This document shows positions 24,618 to 38,719 of a stretch of 64,000 nt of DNA, one piece after another (the stretch's first letter is position 1; every line of letters starts with the position of its first letter). The stretch is taken from the NCBI GenBank assembly GCA_945643635.1, contig CALZFC010000033.1, forward strand, positions 634,501 through 698,500, given 5' to 3'. The DNA is from Allodiplogaster sudhausi. Taxonomy: Eukaryota; Nematoda; Chromadorea; Rhabditida; Diplogasteridae. The translations under genes and the position numbers were made by a program. The notes under the pieces are model-generated. The model did not search any database, was not told the origin of the DNA, and saw only the letters and a program-made list of their open reading frames with translations.

Positions 24618-27501
24618 TTATTGGTGTTACAAGAAGTGATGATTGAAATGCCGGGTTTTCTATGTAAGTAACCTCGCCAATATTGTTCGTTGAAATGACT
24701 TGAACACATCTCTACTAACCCCTTAAACGTGTTATCTCATCGAACTGATATCGAACTGTATTAAAGATACTCTTTGATAAAGGCCTGCGACTTTCCTTTG
24801 ACTTTATGCTTGAGACCTGTTCGAACCCGGAATGGCAGTATGCATACCTCAATGTCAAATGGTGCAGCAGTTGCCTCGAGAACCGTACTTGGGAATGGTT
24901 GGCGCTCAAATTTGAAGAAAAATGAGGAGGTATGTTTGTATCCACATGAAAATAAATTCTTTTTGATTACGAATGAAATGAACTGAGGGTATAGTGAATG
25001 GCTGGTGAAGTTCCTTCCCTCCCCTGCAAGGATGGCCGCCCCTTCGTTGCCACGCCATAATGCAGATTGCTGCTCGGCCCGCCAGCTTCTCTTCCCTTGC
25101 CTTCTCTTAGATGCTGCGAGGCAGCCCGCGAGAGCACCTAAGACCATGCAGCAATTCGCGTGACTGCTGGGTGGGGAGAGAGCACTGCCGCCATCCAGTG
25201 TGGTCCCCCCCCCTGCCCATCCCTCATGGCCATCCTTCTCATCCCTTGGCCCGTCTCGTTCCACCACAGCGTATGGCCAAGACTCTTGGCCCTCGCCGTG
25301 TGTGCAGCGTGTTTGTTTGGGCGACAAAAGTTCTTTCTCGCGCTTTGCTCACCAGAGAGAGAGAGAGAGAGAGAGAGAGCAAGAGAGAGAGAAAAAGAGG
25401 GAGAGAGAGATAAAACACAGATAGAGAGAGAGACAGAGATAACGGAGAAATAGAAAGACAGGGGGAGAGAGAGAAAAATACAGAGAGAGAGGGAATGAAA
25501 TACAAAGTTAGAGAGAGAGAGAGAGAAGACGACAAGCAGAGACATTTCACCCACTCCCATCCATCCAGTCGTTCTCATTCTTCCGTTCACAGCATCACAT
25601 CATGTTGCCCCTTCACTATTTCCCTCTCCCATACTTGTCTGTCGCACAATTCTTCTACTCTTATTCTCATTGCTCGATTACTATTCTTCATTTCTCGTGT
25701 ACTCGTCCCGTTGTCCCGCTACTCTCCCTCTTTCTCTCTCGGTCTCTATCTCTATCTTTTTTTCCTTCTCGTTCGCTGCTCCACTATCTGCTGGCATCTT
25801 TGATATCTTGAGTGAATCCGCTGTATCGACATGGCCAAGCTTGAGAATGAAGCCGTGTGTTATGCATGGCCTGGCGTGGAGTGCGGAGGATGAGCATGGA
25901 AGAACGAGCCCAGCCCAGTCCCCTCCTACTAGACAACAACGACACTTTCACTCCCCCTAACTCCTCTCTGACCCATTCTTGTACACCCGCCGGAATGTGG
26001 AGGAAAGCGAAGAAGCGTGTGGTGTTTAGCAGAAGGAATCGAGTGGTTGAGAGGGGGAGGACAGGTGCCGATGCGATGCGAAGAGTGCAACGGTGGCGGC
26101 GGCATTCCTGAGGGAGGCGCTGCTCTCTCTCTCTCTCTCTCTCTTCACGCTCGCCGCCCCTCTCCTCCCTCTATCTGCTCTCTCGCTTTCTCAACCCCCT
26201 CTCTTCCTCTCTCTCTCTCACTCCCTCTCTTTTCCTCTCTCTCTCGCTTTGCCCATTCCCAATGGCACGTTTGTGCTGCTTCCTTCTCCCGCCATGCGCA
26301 CGTGTGTAAGGAAGATCGGGCTCAAACCAATGTGAAGGCGCTCAAGGAGAGAGAAAACGAGAGAGAGAGAGAGGAGAGGAGAGAGAGGTACAAGAGAGAG
26401 AAAGCGACGAGCGACACGCGAAAAGTCAGGCGTAACTGAATGGCAAAGTGAAAGAAGGAAAGAGATAACGTTAAACTCGCGAGAGGGCGCAAGGTGCTGT
26501 CCATTCGTTCCGTGATTACGAAAGTCAATTTGCCTTGGCAGTCTGTTCCAATCTGGTGCACTCACCGTTTCTTTAGTAGTCTATCAGTGTTCTTCCTTGC
26601 TTTTGTAACTGTTTCTAATTCCATATTGATATGCACTGGATTGGGACTGAGGAACGAAGGGCAGGGATGGCTGCCCTTTGCATCCTACCCTTTGCCCCCT
26701 CTTCTTGTCTTCGCTGGCCGATCATTCGATGACCAATGCGCCGTGGCTGTGCTGCAGCTGTGGCCCGCGCAGGCTAAGCTCTTTCTCTCTTTCTCTGTAC
26801 TCTCTCGATCAGTACACTCTCTCCCTCATTCGCGTGCACTGAGAATGCAGGCCACACGGCACTCGCTCTGCGAAGTGAGAGGTGGCGGCAGCAGTCTTCT
26901 TCTTGCTTCCCTCTCTTTCTCTGCCCCCCCCCCCGAGCGGGCCGGGGAATGGCCGCTTCCCCGGCTGCTGTCTGCTCCACTTATCTGTGCCGTCGACGGT
27001 GGTGAGTGGTGGAAAGAAGGAAAGGGAGAAAGGCAGCCGAGAGGGGAGCCCGTGATGGGTGCCTTGGGCCAGGCGAGGCAGAGGCCCTGCTGCCAAGGGC
27101 CTTGCCTCTGCTCTTGGTGTCCCTTTCTCCCTTCTATCATTCTGTTTCAATTCTCACTCTCCTTTCTTCTGCCTTTCCCTTCTCTTCATTCTCTTATGGT
27201 TTCTCGGAAAAGTCTTCTGTTCCCGTTCAGGTCTTGCTAATTAACACTGAAACTGTTTAAAATGTGCTACACAATTTAATCTTCTGTTCTTCTTCACACT
27301 TGTTTCATTGAACATAGTGGCTAATCTGCTCAAGTGAATCTCACATTATTTTGGTTAACGCTTTTGATTCTTCCTGATTCTTTCGTATCTTGGTATCGTT
27401 ACCTACACTTCTTGTCTCTTCAGGACTTTCTTTTTTGATAGACTCGAAGTGCGTCTCACCTGCGACAAGTGATGTCTTGACTTGCTGGCGCGCTCCTTCC
27501 A

Positions 27502-27543
<42 letters not shown>

Positions 27544-27797
27544 CTCTCCCTCCAACCTCTTCCGCTCTCCCTCCGCCCTTCTCTCTCTCGTCAGTTCTTT
27601 CCTCCGGCCATCCCCATCTCCCTTCTCCTGTACTTCTTCCCCACTCCGATTTATGTCATGAGTCTCGAGTTTTGTTTCGGGTGCTGCCATTGCCAATTAC
27701 CTAGTCATGTCCATTGACTTGCGTTGATAGCTGTTATGCGTCCGATACATTGCTTTATGCTCGACATGTACTCCTCTCTCTCTCTCACTCTCTCTCT

Positions 27798-27839
<42 letters not shown>

Positions 27840-27894
27840 CTCTTTTCTTTCTTTCTCTCTCTCTTTTCTTTCTTTCTCTCTCTCTCTTCTCTAT

Positions 27895-27938
<44 letters not shown>

Positions 27939-29067
27939 CACTAGTTTACTCTGCGCTGTCTGCACAAGCGTATTCACTCGACCAACCAGCTCTCTCCTTT
28001 GAATGGCCGACAGTTCCACTCGCACTCTGAAACAAATGCTCTTCTCCCTTGTGCCTTTTCAGTGTCGTTTTCGAACGGTCCTTCTCTCTTAATACATCGT
28101 TGAGAAATAGTTCAATGAGTAACTAACTCCTCAGCCTTATTGAAATCTATGTAAACGAACGTTTCCATTTTATCTTGATCGTGCTCCATTGCCCTTCTCC
28201 ACCGGTTTAAAATTGTATATTTATAAACAGCCCTTGCCCTGTCCGCTTTTTTGCATACTCTTGTGAGAGTAGCCGCTTCCTCGACTGGCTGGGACTCTTT
28301 GCCCTAAGGGTGCTTTCTTCTGCTTGGAAGTGCATGTGGCAGGGAAGGGGGAGGATCGCAGGCCAGTCGGGAGAAGTCTGACAGGTAGACAGGAGTCATT
28401 AGGAGGGTAGCTGTCGGGAGGGGCAGCCCGCGAGTGGCGCTGGCCATCCTTTTCTGTTCCTCCCCCTTGCATGGCCGGCCTCGCCAGCATCCGTCGCGAG
28501 TCCGTGGTGGGCACGCCTTGACTGCCCCACTCTCTCTCTCGTCTCTCTCTTCAACCTCCTGCTTACTCCTCACACCCATCCGCCGCCCTGCTGGAGAGCA
28601 TCCATCCTTCCACTCCCTACTCGGGCGGTGGCGCGCAGCTCAGCCGAGACTGAGGAGACTCTTTCTCTCTGTCTGTCTGTCTGCCTGTCTGTCTCTCTCT
28701 CTCTCGCTCTGTCGCAGTCTCTCTGTTCCCTTCTTCCCCTCCAGCTGCTATCGGTGATGGGCCGGATGCAGTGTCGTGGTTTGTATGGTGAGCAGGGCTG
28801 GCTGAGAATAAGCTGTGTGAGTGGAGGGCTGTGCGAGTCACTCTTTTCCCCCTCTCCTTCCATTCCCGTGTCATTCTGCCGCGTCTTCTTCATCCTTCTG
28901 CAGCACCTTTAGAATGCGTATTATCCCACTAATCATGCTGTATTCTCCATCATTTCAATCGCGTCTCTCTCTCTCTATCGCTCTCTCTCATCTCTTTCTT
29001 ACTCGCTCCTTCCCTCTCTCAGATTGAATAGTGGCAGTCGATTGCCGTGCCCGTGAATCGCTGGAGG
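24618..29067. other. Intergenic/5' region of the BAZ2-like gene; low complexity, no supported gene
   Basis: It contains (GA)n at 25351-25530 and (CT)n at 26120-26240, 27507-27540 and 27776-27935, several Ser/Leu- or Arg/Glu-rich artefact frames, and GC-rich stretches at 25080-25320, 26880-27110 and 28290-28630. Non-coding first exons of the BAZ2-like gene may lie here, but I cannot place them. Confidence 0.5.
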
Positions 29068-30899
29068 ATGAGCAACGGCTCTGGCGGTGGCCAGGATGCA
29101 CTGCTGCGTCTTCTGGCGGCCCAGCAGCAGCTTCTCTGGCGCGGATGGGGTCCCGGTGGAAATGGAATGGCTGCCAGCGCCCTCCCTTCCACTTCCTTCC
29201 CGCAGATGGACACTAACGCCAGCTCCGTTGCTGCAACCATGGCTGCTACTCAGGGTCTACTCTGGCAGGTTACACATACGCGTTTTCGCACTTACCATGC
29301 ATACTTTTTGCACAAAATTAAGAGACTACGCATTATATGGTTCGTTTAATGGAATATACTTTATCTGGCAGGTGCATAGAAGCTGAAAATAAATGTTAAA
29401 TGACCCAAGATGGCGCATGTTGTTGGAGTGGCCAACTCTTCCATTTCCTAGGAAGTCATAAAAGTTCCTGGCTGCAGGCGATGCTGGCCCAAGCCGCGCT
29501 CTCTACTGTGAGCAGCCAGTCCTCCACTACTCCGCCTGTCTCCCGCCAGGGGCCTGTTGAAGGCACCTTTGAGGAAGCTCTTGCCAAGCTAGCTGCGGCA
29601 GCTAATCAAGGTTGCAGGAAGGGAGTGCAGAGGATGCGAGAGAGAGGAGAGAAAGAGAGGCGAGACAGAGAGAGAGAGAAACAGAAGAGAGAGATAGTAA
29701 GCCGACGTGTGCTGACTGTTCTTGCCCATTTCTGCCCCGTTTTCTTTTGTCTGACTCAGCGCTAAGGTCGTGTGAAGTGTAGTAGAAAGTAGTCTTGAAT
29801 GGGAAAGCGTTGGGGGAGGATGGGGTTCCTGTTTTTGCAGCGCCGAAAGGGCAGAGAGTGAGTGGGAATGGCTCTGCTTCTGTCTCTTCCACCACCGAGC
29901 AACTGGAGCCCGGAGAGATCCCTCGCAATCATCGCTCCAGTAATCACCTCAGAAACAAGTCTGTTTTCCTTTCTAACTGTTCCTGTTGTGGAAGAGTCTT
30001 CCATTGTAGCCTGCTGTCCTCTCTCTCGGCCTCCTCTACATCTAATGCCTGTGAACCGTCCTCCTCTCGTCAGAATAGCAACTCTGCTTCTCTGTCCCTT
30101 GCCCAGCTCTCTCCCTCTGCTTCTCTACCCTCTTCCAGTGGCACGACCACTCCGGCCAGGTTGCTTTCTTGTGCTAGCCAATCACGGATATCCATGGGTC
30201 ACACCAATAATCATATCTAATAGTATTAAAAGAAAGATTAAGGGTGAGGCTACCACTACTGTGAAAATTAAAAGTATATATTTTTTGAACGGAAGTTGCA
30301 TCCAGTTCAACATATGTTTCGCGCAATACCTGAACAAAAAAAGAAAGAAATCAATAAATTAACCGCTTTCCATGTTTTGTTTTAATGAATCGATATGTTT
30401 GTTCTGGGAGGCATAAAGTGTTGATTTGAGTGTTCGTCTGGCATCGTCCTCAGTGGCAGTGCCTTCCTCTTCTTCCTCCGCTGGGCGAACTGGTACTCCT
30501 TTGAATCTCTCTTCTTCCCGCCGTCTTCCTTCTCTTCTGGAAGACTCGGAAGGGAGCCGCCGCCGCCAGCCAACGACAGACGCCACTCTCGTGCGCATTC
30601 CCCTTCAGCACGGGTATTTAACTCTTTTTCGCTTCTTTTTATTCCTTTTTACACACAATGCATTCATTAGTTGAAGATTTCTCAAGAATCTGTTTCGTCT
30701 ATGGAATCTTTGCACAAGCATCAAGAAATGAAGTATTAAGTGTCCAAAAAGGTATCCTATTTGTGTCCATTGTTGCTGCCTCGTTCTCTCTTTGCTTGCT
30801 TCCTATTTGATTTCTTTTCAATTCATGCCTCTCTATCTCTCTCACTTTATTTTCGTTCTCGCTCTTTTTCGCTCTTGTTCTTTTTCGACTTCTTTCTCT

Positions 30900-30933
<34 letters not shown>

Positions 30934-30954
30934 TTATCTCTCTCTCTCTCTTTA

Positions 30955-31039
<85 letters not shown>

Positions 31040-31292
31040 TCTATCTCGAACTACTTCTGTCCGCCGTTCCAATTGCATGTTCAATCATAATCCCCCTTCT
31101 CATTCACACTATTCTGTTTCACTGAGCTTGTGCTTATCTGGACGATCATGATACCCGCTCTTTATCTTTAATCTTACTTTTCTTCCTCCTCCACCCTTCT
31201 CTCTTTCTGACTCTCTCTCTCTCCCCTTCTCTGTCTCTCCCTCTCCCTCTCTGTCTGTCCCTCTCTTTCTCTCTCTCTCTCCCTTTCTCTTT

Positions 31293-31342
<50 letters not shown>

Positions 31343-34300
31343 CCTTTCTGTCTCTCTCTCTCTCCCTTTCTGTCTCTCTCTCTCCACATGATACATCTCT
31401 GGAAGGTATCGGCAGGGGGGGGGGGTCTTCCCGTTTCGATGAGCTTCTTCTCTCTCTTTCTCTTGTGGCTGTCGTCTGCCAACTTGTGAAATGGCATCCT
31501 TCCATGTGAGGAGCACAACTGGCGGCTGCGGTCCCTTCCGCTGCCAGGAGACTCTTCTTTCCTCCCCCTTCTCGTTCGCTTCATGTCTCTCTTTCTCTTT
31601 CTCAATCCCTATTTATCTCGCTCTCTCCTTCGCTCTCTCCCTCGCTCGCTTTCTCTCTCTCTCTCTCCTTCGCTCTCTCCCTCCCTCGCTCGCTCTCTCT
31701 CTCTCTCTCTCTCTTCCGCACTCTTCTGTGGAGTGTGCTTGAAGGCGGTAGGAATGCTGTCTTTCTCCCTCTGCCTGGCTTGGCCCGTGTGCATTTCGGA
31801 GTGGCCTCGTCTGCCTGGCCGCCCCTTCTCTTTTCTCCGATTTTCTGGCCCGTCCTGCCGGTCTCACGCACGGCGATGACCACTGCACGCATCGCATGCT
31901 AATTGTCAGGGCGCATGAAGAGCGACACTGAGAGAAAGAAAGAGAGAGAGAGAGAGGGAGAGAGAGAGAAAGAGAGAGATGGGTGGGAGATTGAGATGAG
32001 AAAAAGAGAAGGGGCTGATGATAATCAGACTTCAGAAGTCTTGAGATAACACATGGTATAACTGGTGTTTTCCATTAGTGGTTGCTTAGTTTGTTGAATG
32101 GAGAAGGTTGTTCTTCCAGCTGGCGCCGTCAGACGTGCGTGCGTGAGATGAATGCTGCGGGTATCAAAGGGGACGTTGTCTACTTCGCTCCTTGTGGCAG
32201 GAAGATCAACTCTTACTCCGAGTGCATTCGAGTACGTTTTAGGCCTATTCCTCATTTTTTTAATCGTTGTGCTACTCTTTATTTCATTCGCGGATTTCGA
32301 GTGAAATTTGATTGCAAAATTCACAGGGGAAATATGAAGTAATCATTGCAGTATCTTCAAAAGCACACGAATGAGAAATCGATTGTGAGCCGTGAACTTT
32401 TCACTTTTTCCACCAAAGTAATCGTTGGCGAATTCATTGTGATGCATCCAACTTCGGAAGGAGAGAATAAGGTTAGAGATGAGAAGAGGAGAGAATAAGA
32501 TAGGGAGTATATGGCACTAATCGCACCAAAGAGATCGAGGAATTTCCGGTGTGTTAACTAATTAATGTTTAAGGGAGTTATCAATCTTACGGAAGATGAC
32601 ATGAACGGTGAGCTCAAGAGACTGAACGAAGAGAAGATGGCTCGACTGAATGAGGAAAGAGAACGGAGGGAGAAACCACTTCGAGAGAAGAAAGAAGCCA
32701 TTGCGAGGGAACGGGAAGAAAGGAAAGAAGCGAAGAGGAGGGAGAGAGAACAGAGAGAGAAAGCGAGAGAAGCAGAGAAAGAAGAGAAGCGAAGATTGGA
32801 AGAGGAAAACGAGGCTGCGCGACAATTGCTGGAGGCGGAGGGGTTGAACAAGCGAGCTCCCGTTGAAGATCTGTTGCTGGAAGAGATCAGGGTGAGTATT
32901 TGACAGAGTCTCCACTCCTCCCTTCCCCTCTCAGCCACTGCCCGAGTTCTCTCGCATCGCCAACCTCGAGCTGACTGGATCCGCTTTCGCTGATGCTCTC
33001 ATGGTCGTTGAGTTTCTGGACAACTTTGCATCTGTACTCGATATTGGTTCGGCAATCTCACTTTCTTTTTAAAAGTGATTACAACTAGTATTGGAGATCT
33101 TTCTCCCCTCCTTAACCGCGCCTTCTACTCTTCCTTTCCACTTTTTCTCCTTTATACCCTCTCTCTCCCTCTCTCTCTCTCTTTCTTTCTCTCCTCTCTC
33201 TCATTCTCTCTCTCACTCTCTCTTCAGACAAGGCGAGTCTTCCGTCGATAGGTTCTCTGTGTGCTGGATTGTCAGGAGACACGGCCCACTCTGCAGCCGT
33301 GACCTTCACTGTGCACGTGTTGCTCTCTCGTGCTCTGAAGCTCCCGAAATGCCGGAAGACCGTGGCTGGACTGGGACGCAGCCTTGGCTCAGTTCCTCTC
33401 AGCGACTGCAACCGGGACGAACTTCTCCGGCTCTTTCTTCGAATTGCAGACCCTCCAGGCAAGGAGGTTAGAGTCTGCATTCCTTGTTCTTGGTTTTATA
33501 TTTCTGAGACAAAGAATGAAAAAGAGTTATAAATTAATTGTTTATGCGAAAAGAAGAGTTGACTGTTTGAGTTGTCTCTTGGCCTGGAATCTTCGTCCTT
33601 CCACGCTCTTCCCTCTCCTGCGAAGGCAGCCATCCTTGGCTGTCTCGTCAACGAGGTCAATTGCTGCGAGCAAATCATCAATCAGATTGACACTTCCCTC
33701 GAGGAACTCGCAAGACTCAAGGGAGATCGATGGATGAGGGAAGGGAAGATCCGTGCTCTGCGAGGAGTGCAGGAGAGGAAGAGAGCGCGGCCTTCCTCCA
33801 GGTTGTTCTTCTGCTGCTCTCTTCACTCGACTATTCCATTCTATTGACAGGTCTTCTGAGAGATCGGATGCTACCAAGGAAGAAGAGATGAAGGAAAAGG
33901 AAAAGAAGAATTTGACACCTGGAATTGGTACCTTTCTGTCGCATTAATTGCTCGCAATGCAGAGTCCTAGTTATATTAAATATCTTTAACCTTTTCAGGG
34001 CAATGTGAAGTGTTGACTGCGGAAGAGGAGGAAATGGGAGTGGAGGAGATAGAAGGAGTGATTGGAGAACTTGGAGAAGAAGCGGAGGCCCTTCGGGGGC
34101 AGATCCATGAAGTCAATGCTCGTGTCCGTGTCTTCCCCTTCGGAGAGGTCCGCTTTCTTACTCTTTCATTCCTCCCCATCTTGATCATCTTCAGGATCGT
34201 TTCCACCGCCACTACTGGCAGCTGCGTTCTGGCCTGCCCGTTTTGGTGGAGAGCATTGAGAGTGCTGCCTCCCTCAACCCCGCCTGCGACCTCTCCATTT

Positions 34301-37160
34301 GTGACGCCGACCCTCCAGGCCTTCAACTTCGTATGTTTCCTTCTCTAATTAATAGTCATGAGCATACTTGTCGATATTTTTAATGATATTTTTTTAATGT
34401 TTTCTGGTAGTGAAGCAATACATCTCAATTACTTCATTCCATATTTTGGTAGATTTGGCGTTGATGGATGCAGTGGATGCAATATGTAGTGTGTTGCTTG
34501 TTCCTCTATTGATTAGTGACGGATGAATTCGGACTGACTGTCCATTTCTAGCAATGCTGGAAGGCAGCACTGCATTAGTCTTCTCATTTCAGCAGCTGAC
34601 GTCTTCGTGAATCCTGACGTGGCAGCCACGGTTGAAGATCTTCTGGATGCAGTGACAAGTGGAAGGAGTGAACGAGAGAGGAAAAGACGAGGCCCTGCTG
34701 CGTACCGTAAGATGGGAAATGCAGAGAAGAGAGGATGGTAAGTCATTCTGCCCTCCATTGTTGTTACCGTTCTGATTCGTCTTTTCCTTTTCTATTATCC
34801 CACTTCCTTCAGGTGGACAGTCCGACGAAGTGAGCTGGAGACATGGAGAAGTGGATTGCATGGCAGAGGCATCCGAGAACGGGCTCTCCATCGGCTGCTG
34901 CTCAGAGACAAGTTCACCACTGAGCTACATCTCGGAGAACGTTCGTTATGCAGTGTGCTTCTCTCTCTTCTCTCTCTCTTCTCTCTTCTCTCTCTCTCTC
35001 TCTGTCTCTCTCTCTTCTCTTTCTTTCTCTGTCTGTCTCTGTCGACCACTATTCTCTCCGTTCCCCTCTCTCTTGCAGTATCAATCGAGCCAGTCCGTTC
35101 TGAGTTGTCCTCGGATACGCTGCGTGCTGAGTACGCGGAGCGTCTTTCTCTGCAGCTGACGACCCTTGAGGAGAGATGCCGCGTGGCTGGCTTCTGCGAC
35201 CCGAATCCGAGCTCTCCCTCCAATGGCTTCTCTCATGGTTTTACTCTTTCATTTCGTCTTTTTCATTCATTTGTATTCAGAGAAAAAGGGTGGTCCGAGG
35301 GTCCCACAAAAGTGGGTGGGTAAGACCTCCGAAGGCCTCAAAAAAGGGTGGGTAAGCTAAAAATGTACATGTTTTCCTAAAAAAAGATAGGGTGGGTAAG
35401 CCAAAAATGTGAATTTTCGGCTTTAAAAAATTGCGTGGGTCATTCTGTGAATGATTTAGGTGGAAAGAATGAGTGAGAAGTTGTCGGTTGCAGGGTTGGA
35501 TCCGCTCTCAGTGGAGGCACTGAAGGAGCGCATTGCGGGCTGCGAGGCCAGCATCGACCGGAAGTTCATCCGAGATGAGGAGAGACAGTCAGTCAACTTT
35601 GCTTATCTCTTCAACTTTCTTCTTCTCCCACCTTCATTGGAGGCCACGCGATGTTCTGATTTGGACCAACATTTTTGGTATAGAAAAGGCTGTTCTTGTA
35701 GGCAGACTCCTTCTGTCAAAGATGAGACCGAGACGGAAGACAAAGAGGAGAGAGAAGAAAAGGAAGAGAGTGCAGAGAAGGAAAGAGAAGAGAAGGAAGA
35801 GAGAGCAGAGAAGGAGAGGGAAAGAGAGCAGGACGACGATTCATCCAGCAGCTCGCCCTCCAACGAGTCCCCAATTCTCACCTGGCGTCTTCTCCTAGCT
35901 TCGGCCACTACCGTCGCGCAGATTTCACTGGCTCTCGAAGTTTGTCATTTTTTCCTATCTCTCGCTTCCACTCTGTTCTCTCTGTCCCTCTCGTTTTCTC
36001 GTTCTCACTCACACTAGTAACTCTTCTCTACTACCGAACCAGTTATTGTTGAGTTGCTGGATGAGTTGATTGCGTGGGAGTCGTCAGCGGTGTGCTGGTT
36101 CTGCTCAGTCTGCCGTCGTTCCTCTTCCCGCTCGCCCTCGTCCTCGCAGCTGGTTCGCTGTGTCACTTGCAGTTCGTCAGCTCACTCCTCATGCATCTCC
36201 TCGCCGGCTGAGAGAGTGAACTGGCGATGCCCTCGTTGTTGCCAAAGAGCCTTGGCAGTGGCAGATGCTGAGGCGGAGGAGGAAGAGGGAGGAGCGGGGG
36301 AGATTCTCGAGGAGCTAGCCACGGCGGGTGATGCCACGAGTCCCGCTAAGCTCCCCCCTCCCAGGCCATTGAAGAGGAGAGCTGAACCCGGCTCTTTCGT
36401 CGTTCCTCCCGACAAAGTTGCTGAGCTGGCCAGGTTAGACTCTCTTCTTTTTCTTATCTTCAAGTTGAAAGAATGTTTCCTCGTCGATTTGCAGAGCGAT
36501 GCTTGATGAGCTGGAGCAGCAGAAAGGAGTGGGTCCTTTCTTGGCTCCCGTTGATCTCGAGGAAGTTCCTGAATACGCTGTCGTCATTGCCAAGCCCATT
36601 GACCTTGGAACTATTCGAAACCGTGTGGACGATGGCTGGTCAGTTAGTTTCCTGTCATCTCTCACCCCCTTTCTTTCTCTCCTTCTCCTTTTCTTTCTAA
36701 TTCTCCTCCCCTCTCTGTCTTTTTCTCCCTTTCACATGTTTGTCTCTCCCCGACATGGCTTCTGCAGATCATGATCCAGAATGTTCTGATTGTGGTAACT
36801 GATCTATCCCATTGATTCCCTCTGTAAGTGTCTTCTGTCTTTCTCTCTGATTTGTTTGTTGAGTCCTTCTGCTTCTTCTGTTATTATTGATAACGAGCAT
36901 GTATTGTCTTTATAATCTGGCTGAGATCTGAGAGGGCATTCAATGGAAGGAAGAGACTTTCCTTGCTTGGCAGGTACGACTCAGCGGAAGACTTCGTGGC
37001 GGACGTCGAGTTACTCTTCAATAACTGCCACGAATTCAACGAAGATTCATCCGAGATTGGCCAGGCCGGTCTTTCTCTTCACAAGTTCTTCAACAAAAGA
37101 TGGAGACAACTCAAGTATAATCTCTCGAAGAGAGTCAAAAGAATCAAAGAGAAGTCTTGA
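29068..37160 (+). CDS. BAZ2A/BAZ2B-type chromatin remodelling subunit (TAM-DDT-PHD-bromodomain)
   Basis: Large non-catalytic partner of ISWI ATPases; in vertebrates BAZ2A (TIP5) acts in rDNA silencing. Exon 1 is 29068-29268 (67 codons) and exon 2 is 29478-29696; the linker exons to 32.1 kb are uncertain. Domains in order: TAM/MBD-like (32116-32232 and 32351-32470; VVYFAPCGRKINSY, RELFTFSTKVIVGEF), basic Glu/Arg coiled coil (32573-32890), DDT (32934-33046 onward; ADALMVVEFLDNF), WHIM-type segments (33626-33850, RDRW-like GDRWMREGK; about 34195-34320, HRHYWQLRSG; 34813-34940, GWWTVRRSELE then RGIRERAL), acidic linker, PHD finger (about 36092-36250; CxxC...CVTC...H..C...CPRC, all eight ligands), and a bromodomain (36490-36640 plus 36975-37130; NNCHEFNEDSSEIGQAG). 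Stop at 37158-37160. The domain order is diagnostic of BAZ2. Confidence 0.93.
30900..31055. repeat. (CT)n tract in a BAZ2-like intron
   Basis: About 150 bp of CT repeats with a few TTTAT interruptions. Further CT tracts follow at 31200-31385 and 31640-31712. Confidence 0.9.
35283..35440. repeat. Minisatellite in a BAZ2-like intron
   Basis: Three to four diverged copies of a unit containing AGGGTGGGTAAGCCAAAAATG (shorter in the first copy), spaced by A-rich sequence, between the WHIM-type and acidic-linker exons. Confidence 0.7.
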
Positions 37161-37486
37161 TAGAATGGAGGTCCACTCCCTTCTCTACGAATCATCATCA
37201 GATACTTTATAGGCCGTATTTATATGATTCGTAATTCGATTGAAAATGTTTATTGTGACGTGTGATGAGACATGGCATTTTGATATGTGTTTGTGATGTT
37301 TACGTTGCGGCATCTTCTATTTACTCATGCCGTTCTTCTCCAATTATTGCTAATAATTAATTTGCCAATACTATACGAATACGAATTGATATGCCAGATT
37401 GAATGGATGCGACATGAATTGCATCAACCAGGCAGTGCCTCCGCGGGTTCCTCTCCATGCACTTCCTTCTTCTTCTCCTTTTTCCG

Positions 37487-37525
<39 letters not shown>

Positions 37526-38686
37526 CTTCAGTTATTTACTCTTCGTTCTTCTCCAATCATCTACCCTCCCTCACCCTTTGCTCCCTCCATTCCCTTACTC
37601 TCTTTCTCATGCCTCTCGCTTTCTTATTTCTGTTTCTATTCGCTCTACTTACAAGTTGTCTGAAAATGTTCCGCGAAGTATTCTGCCCTTTTCGGGCAAA
37701 AATTTTCCTTGCACTTCATCTTCACATTTTCCTTTCTGAGCTTTCATGCTCTCTCTCTCTGTCTCTCTCTCTCTCTTCCTCTCTGATTCTCCCTCTCTCT
37801 CCATCACTCCCTCTTCCCTTGTGAGTAGGGTACCCGCCCCTCCGGAAGCCACGTGGTCAGAATCCGTGCAGCTTCCCTTGCATTCCGCCCTTCCCTTTTG
37901 GATAGTTCCTCCACGCACTTTCGTCTTCCCTTGCATCTCTCTCTTCGCTTTATCATGTCGTCTTTTTTCCTGTGAATATCTTAGTTTGCCAACCGTTGTT
38001 CCAGCTTTGCTCCCTTGTCACACTGTATCACTCGTTTCTCTGTATTCTTTCTCAATTTCTCTCTCTCATTCTCATACTGTATCACTCGTTCCTCTGTCTC
38101 TCTTTCTCAATCTCTCTCTCCCTTTCTCATACTGCATCAGTCTTCCCTCTTTTTCTCTCTTTCTCCATCTCTCACCCATTCTCATACTGTATCACTCGTT
38201 CCTCTTTGTCTCTCTTTTTCAATCTCCCTCCCTCTCCACTCATTGCTTATCGGTCAGTTGTTCTCTCTGGTCCCTTTGCGTGTGCCAGTATTCTCTCTTT
38301 TTTTATTATCTCTCTGTATATCATGGCTCCACCACTCACTTCTCCTTCTCATAAGCTCCCATCATTTCCTCTTCACTTGCCCACCTCCAGTAATTCATAG
38401 TTCTCGCGCACTATTCATTTTTCATGCTTTATTTTCTCAATGACAATTGTTATGTCGTTATAAACATTCGAATGAAGGAATTTTGTTGCTTGTGGTTGCA
38501 GCATTTATGGCAACGGACAGAATGGAGTGAGATTGTGCTCCCCTCCCCCCACTCCCCTGATTCCGCCTTGTCTAGATGTTCCTGGTAGGAGTAGAAGAAG
38601 CACGGGACGTATTTGTCGTATGGTTTCACCGGGTATCACCCTCCCCGTTCTTTCCGTTTATCTATCTATCTCTCTTCTTTCTTTCT

Positions 38687-38719
<33 letters not shown>

